A DNA stretch of 6,538 nucleotides from Candidatus Thorarchaeota archaeon. GTDB lineage: Archaea; Asgardarchaeota; Thorarchaeia; Thorarchaeales; Thorarchaeaceae. The notes under the pieces are model-generated. The model was not told the origin of the DNA. It worked only from the letters and a program-made list of their open reading frames with translations, and made no database searches. Of the stretch, positions 5,056-6,538 are shown piece by piece (position 1 is the first letter of the stretch; every line of letters starts with the position of its first letter). Position numbers and translations under genes: made by a program. The DNA lies in contig JAEORG010000486.1 of assembly GCA_016841005.1 (NCBI GenBank), positions 1-6,538 on the forward strand, given 5' to 3'.

Positions 5056-5919
5056 TTAGAATAATCCGCTCTGCATTGCAGTATGGCAATCACAGCTAGC
5101 ATCTTTTGGAATATTGTCAATCATAGCGAATGTAAGCTTTCTCACACGCTCAACATTCTCAGACATGGTTTTTAGTACAAGTTCATGTGTGACAGGTCCT
5201 TCCTCTCCATGAACGTCATAGTCCGTAGGCATGGAGATATTGACGAAACAAATTCCTGCTTCTCGGGCAAGTGAAGTTTCGGGGTATGCTGTCATTCCAA
5301 TCACATCCCAACCCTGATTATGGAAGAACATTGATTCAGCTCTACTAGAGAATCGAGGGCCATTTATGCAAACATAGGTTCCACCATCATGGACCTTATA
5401 CTTGAGGTCTGCAGCTGTATCGACTGCAACCTTTCTCAATTCTGGGCAGAACGGTTCAGCGAATGGAAGATGCGCAATGGTACCTCCTTCAAAGAAGGTA
5501 TCCTTTCGGCGACCCATTGTTCTATCAAATATCTGATCTGCAATTACAAACTCACCTAGCCTAATTTTATCGGGCTGTAGGCTACCAGTCGCTGCAGGTG
5601 ATATAATCCGTTTGACTCCAAGCGCTTTCATTCCCCAAATATGAGCTCGGTAGTTAATTGCATGAGGAGGTATAGTATGCCCTCTACCATGACGAGCTAG
5701 GAATGCAAAACTCCTTTCCTTTACCTTTCCTAAGATGAAATTGTCTGCAGGTGCACCATATGGTGTAAACACCTTGACTTCCATTGGATTCTCAATAACA
5801 TCTGAATCATAATTACCGCTTCCTCCAAACATTCCAATTTCGATTGGAAGAAGATCATCAATTGCTTCTTTCTGACTCCTATCGATGGGAACATAATCTA
5901 ACTTGGTACTGAACGCCAT
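5056..5919 (-). CDS. mtnP: S-methyl-5'-thioadenosine phosphorylase
   Basis: This cytosolic purine nucleoside phosphorylase-family enzyme of 287 residues should split 5'-methylthioadenosine with phosphate into adenine and 5-methylthioribose-1-phosphate, clearing the by-product of polyamine and related AdoMet reactions. Visible family features are the phosphate loop GGSG (32-35), the R76-H77 pair followed by HTIPPHAINYR, GPRFSSRAE (187-195), MT (209-210) at the methylthio pocket, and D233 and D235 in PTDYD. The Asp pair favours 6-amino purines (adenine) over inosine-type substrates. A Cys-X-Cys motif (C276, C278) near the C-terminus matches the one described in thermophilic archaeal MTA phosphorylase II. 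The start is fixed by the strong ribosome site at 5926-5932. The gene lies 3 nt downstream of the phosphoribosyltransferase, clearly the same operon. Methylthioinosine or general purine nucleoside use cannot be fully excluded. Confidence 0.93.
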   Translation of the reverse strand: MAFSTKLDYVPIDRSQKEAIDDLLPIEIGMFGGSGNYDSDVIENPMEVKVFTPYGAPADNFILGKVKERSFAFLARHGRGHTIPPHAINYRAHIWGMKALGVKRIISPAATGSLQPDKIRLGEFVIADQIFDRTMGRRKDTFFEGGTIAHLPFAEPFCPELRKVAVDTAADLKYKVHDGGTYVCINGPRFSSRAESMFFHNQGWDVIGMTAYPETSLAREAGICFVNISMPTDYDVHGEEGPVTHELVLKTMSENVERVRKLTFAMIDNIPKDASCDCHTAMQSGLF

Positions 5920-5922
5920 AGA

Positions 5923-6538
5923 TTACTCCTCCTTAATTTTCCACATTTTGTCTAGCGGGTAAATTATTTTCCCAAGAAATCCCATGTGAGCTTTGACTTT
6001 GGAGAGCTGCTCATCAGAGAGTACGATGTTATTATACTCTCTCAGGTGTTTCTTCACTTCTGCAGTGCTCATCTCAGAAATCTTCTCCCCTTCAAAGATC
6101 TTTGTAATGAGCGCAGTGATGTCTTCGTAGAAGTTCCATGGCCAGATTTCCCAAGCCCAGGTCACTTCGACTCCAAAATAATCAGGAACAAACTTAGAAC
6201 CAACAATGTGCATCAGAGTTGCTGTTTTTACTTCTGCTGGTTTTCCCGTATCCCTGATATGCTCTACTGCAGTCATTAGACTTTCTCCGGTATCAGTGAT
6301 ATCATCGACTACAAGGACTCTCATTCCTTCGACGTCGCCCACTAATGGGCATGATAATCTCGCTTTACCATCTCTTGTAGCTGTTACTCCCCAATGATCT
6401 ACCTTGACACTGTGGAGATTCTTGACTCCCAAGAGATCACACTGTATTCTAGCATGCACCCAACCCCCTCTTGCGATTCCAATTATCGCATCAGGTTTCC
6501 AATCTGACTCTCTGATTTTCAGAGCGGTCTGGTATGCA
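5923..6538 (-). CDS. Purine phosphoribosyltransferase (archaeal Hpt-like, COG2236 type), 5' partial
   Basis: The frame runs off the right edge. The GTG at 6459 is an internal Val, because 26 conserved codons, including IIGIARGG, are read upstream of it, so about 204 residues are visible. The enzyme should move the phosphoribosyl group of PRPP onto a purine base. The PRPP-binding motif VLVVDDITDTGESL is intact, with the two acidic residues followed by DTGES. The segment PDYFGVEVTWAWEIWPW further on resembles the base-stacking region of archaeal xanthine/hypoxanthine/guanine phosphoribosyltransferases. Base preference cannot be read off. The coding end contains the ribosome site of the next gene, methylthioadenosine phosphorylase, 3 nt away, so the two are translated from one message. 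This suggests recycling of the purine released there, either directly as adenine or after deamination. Only a few N-terminal residues should be missing. Confidence 0.9.
   Translation of the reverse strand, partial: AYQTALKIRESDWKPDAIIGIARGGWVHARIQCDLLGVKNLHSVKVDHWGVTATRDGKARLSCPLVGDVEGMRVLVVDDITDTGESLMTAVEHIRDTGKPAEVKTATLMHIVGSKFVPDYFGVEVTWAWEIWPWNFYEDITALITKIFEGEKISEMSTAEVKKHLREYNNIVLSDEQLSKVKAHMGFLGKIIYPLDKMWKIKEE
5926..5932 (-). promoter_or_regulatory. Shine-Dalgarno site of MTA phosphorylase within the preceding gene
   Basis: On the - strand this is GGAGGAG, 6 bases before the ATG at 5919. It encodes the last Glu-Glu of the phosphoribosyltransferase just before its stop codon, so ribosomes finishing the first gene can restart at once on the second. 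This implies translational coupling. Confidence 0.65.

Noticed and set aside
5986..6279. 97-codon open frame on the + strand
   Set aside because: It is antisense to the conserved phosphoribosyltransferase and has a Cys/Phe-rich composition typical of a shadow frame.

Overview
The window looks like a piece of an archaeal chromosome. The salvage phosphoribosyltransferase and 5'-methylthioadenosine phosphorylase are of archaeal type. A surface protein ends in a Ser/Thr/Pro linker, one membrane helix and a Lys/Arg tail. TATA-like boxes precede several genes, one apparently leaderless, and TTG/GTG starts occur beside Shine-Dalgarno (SD) sites. The style recalls Asgard archaea of the Thorarchaeota kind, but no marker gene here settles that.

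Layout from left to right. (1) A 5'-truncated, membrane-anchored phospholipase D (PLD)-fold protein (+) runs to 1054 and converges, across a strong hairpin, on a five-repeat TPR protein (-). (2) A divergent promoter gap (1722-1847) separates the TPR gene from a + strand pair: an acid-tailed four-helix membrane protein and a MazG-like nucleotide pyrophosphohydrolase. (3) The MazG-like gene overlaps the 3' end of a carbon-nitrogen hydrolase (-) by 17 bp. (4) From about 3600 to 4990 lies an AT-richer stretch that I regard as the least ordinary part. An unrecognised, very basic 272-residue protein (-) is flanked by two tiny + strand reading frames of 27 and 28 codons. Each starts with TTG behind a good SD and encodes an almost purely Asp/Glu peptide punctuated by Trp and ending Asp-Asp-Asp-Trp. 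(5) After a perfect 10-bp hairpin come two tightly coupled - strand genes: a phosphoribosyltransferase, cut by the right edge, and a methylthioadenosine phosphorylase 3 nt downstream of it.

How the genes may work together. The right-hand pair is a purine salvage unit. The phosphorylase splits methylthioadenosine from polyamine and related S-adenosylmethionine (AdoMet) chemistry into adenine and methylthioribose-1-phosphate, and the phosphoribosyltransferase uses PRPP to turn free purine bases back into nucleotides. The MazG-like enzyme is a nucleotide-pool housekeeper. The two acidic micro-peptides and the basic protein between them form a candidate undescribed set. Their link is inferred only from position, opposite charge and the matching design of the two peptides.
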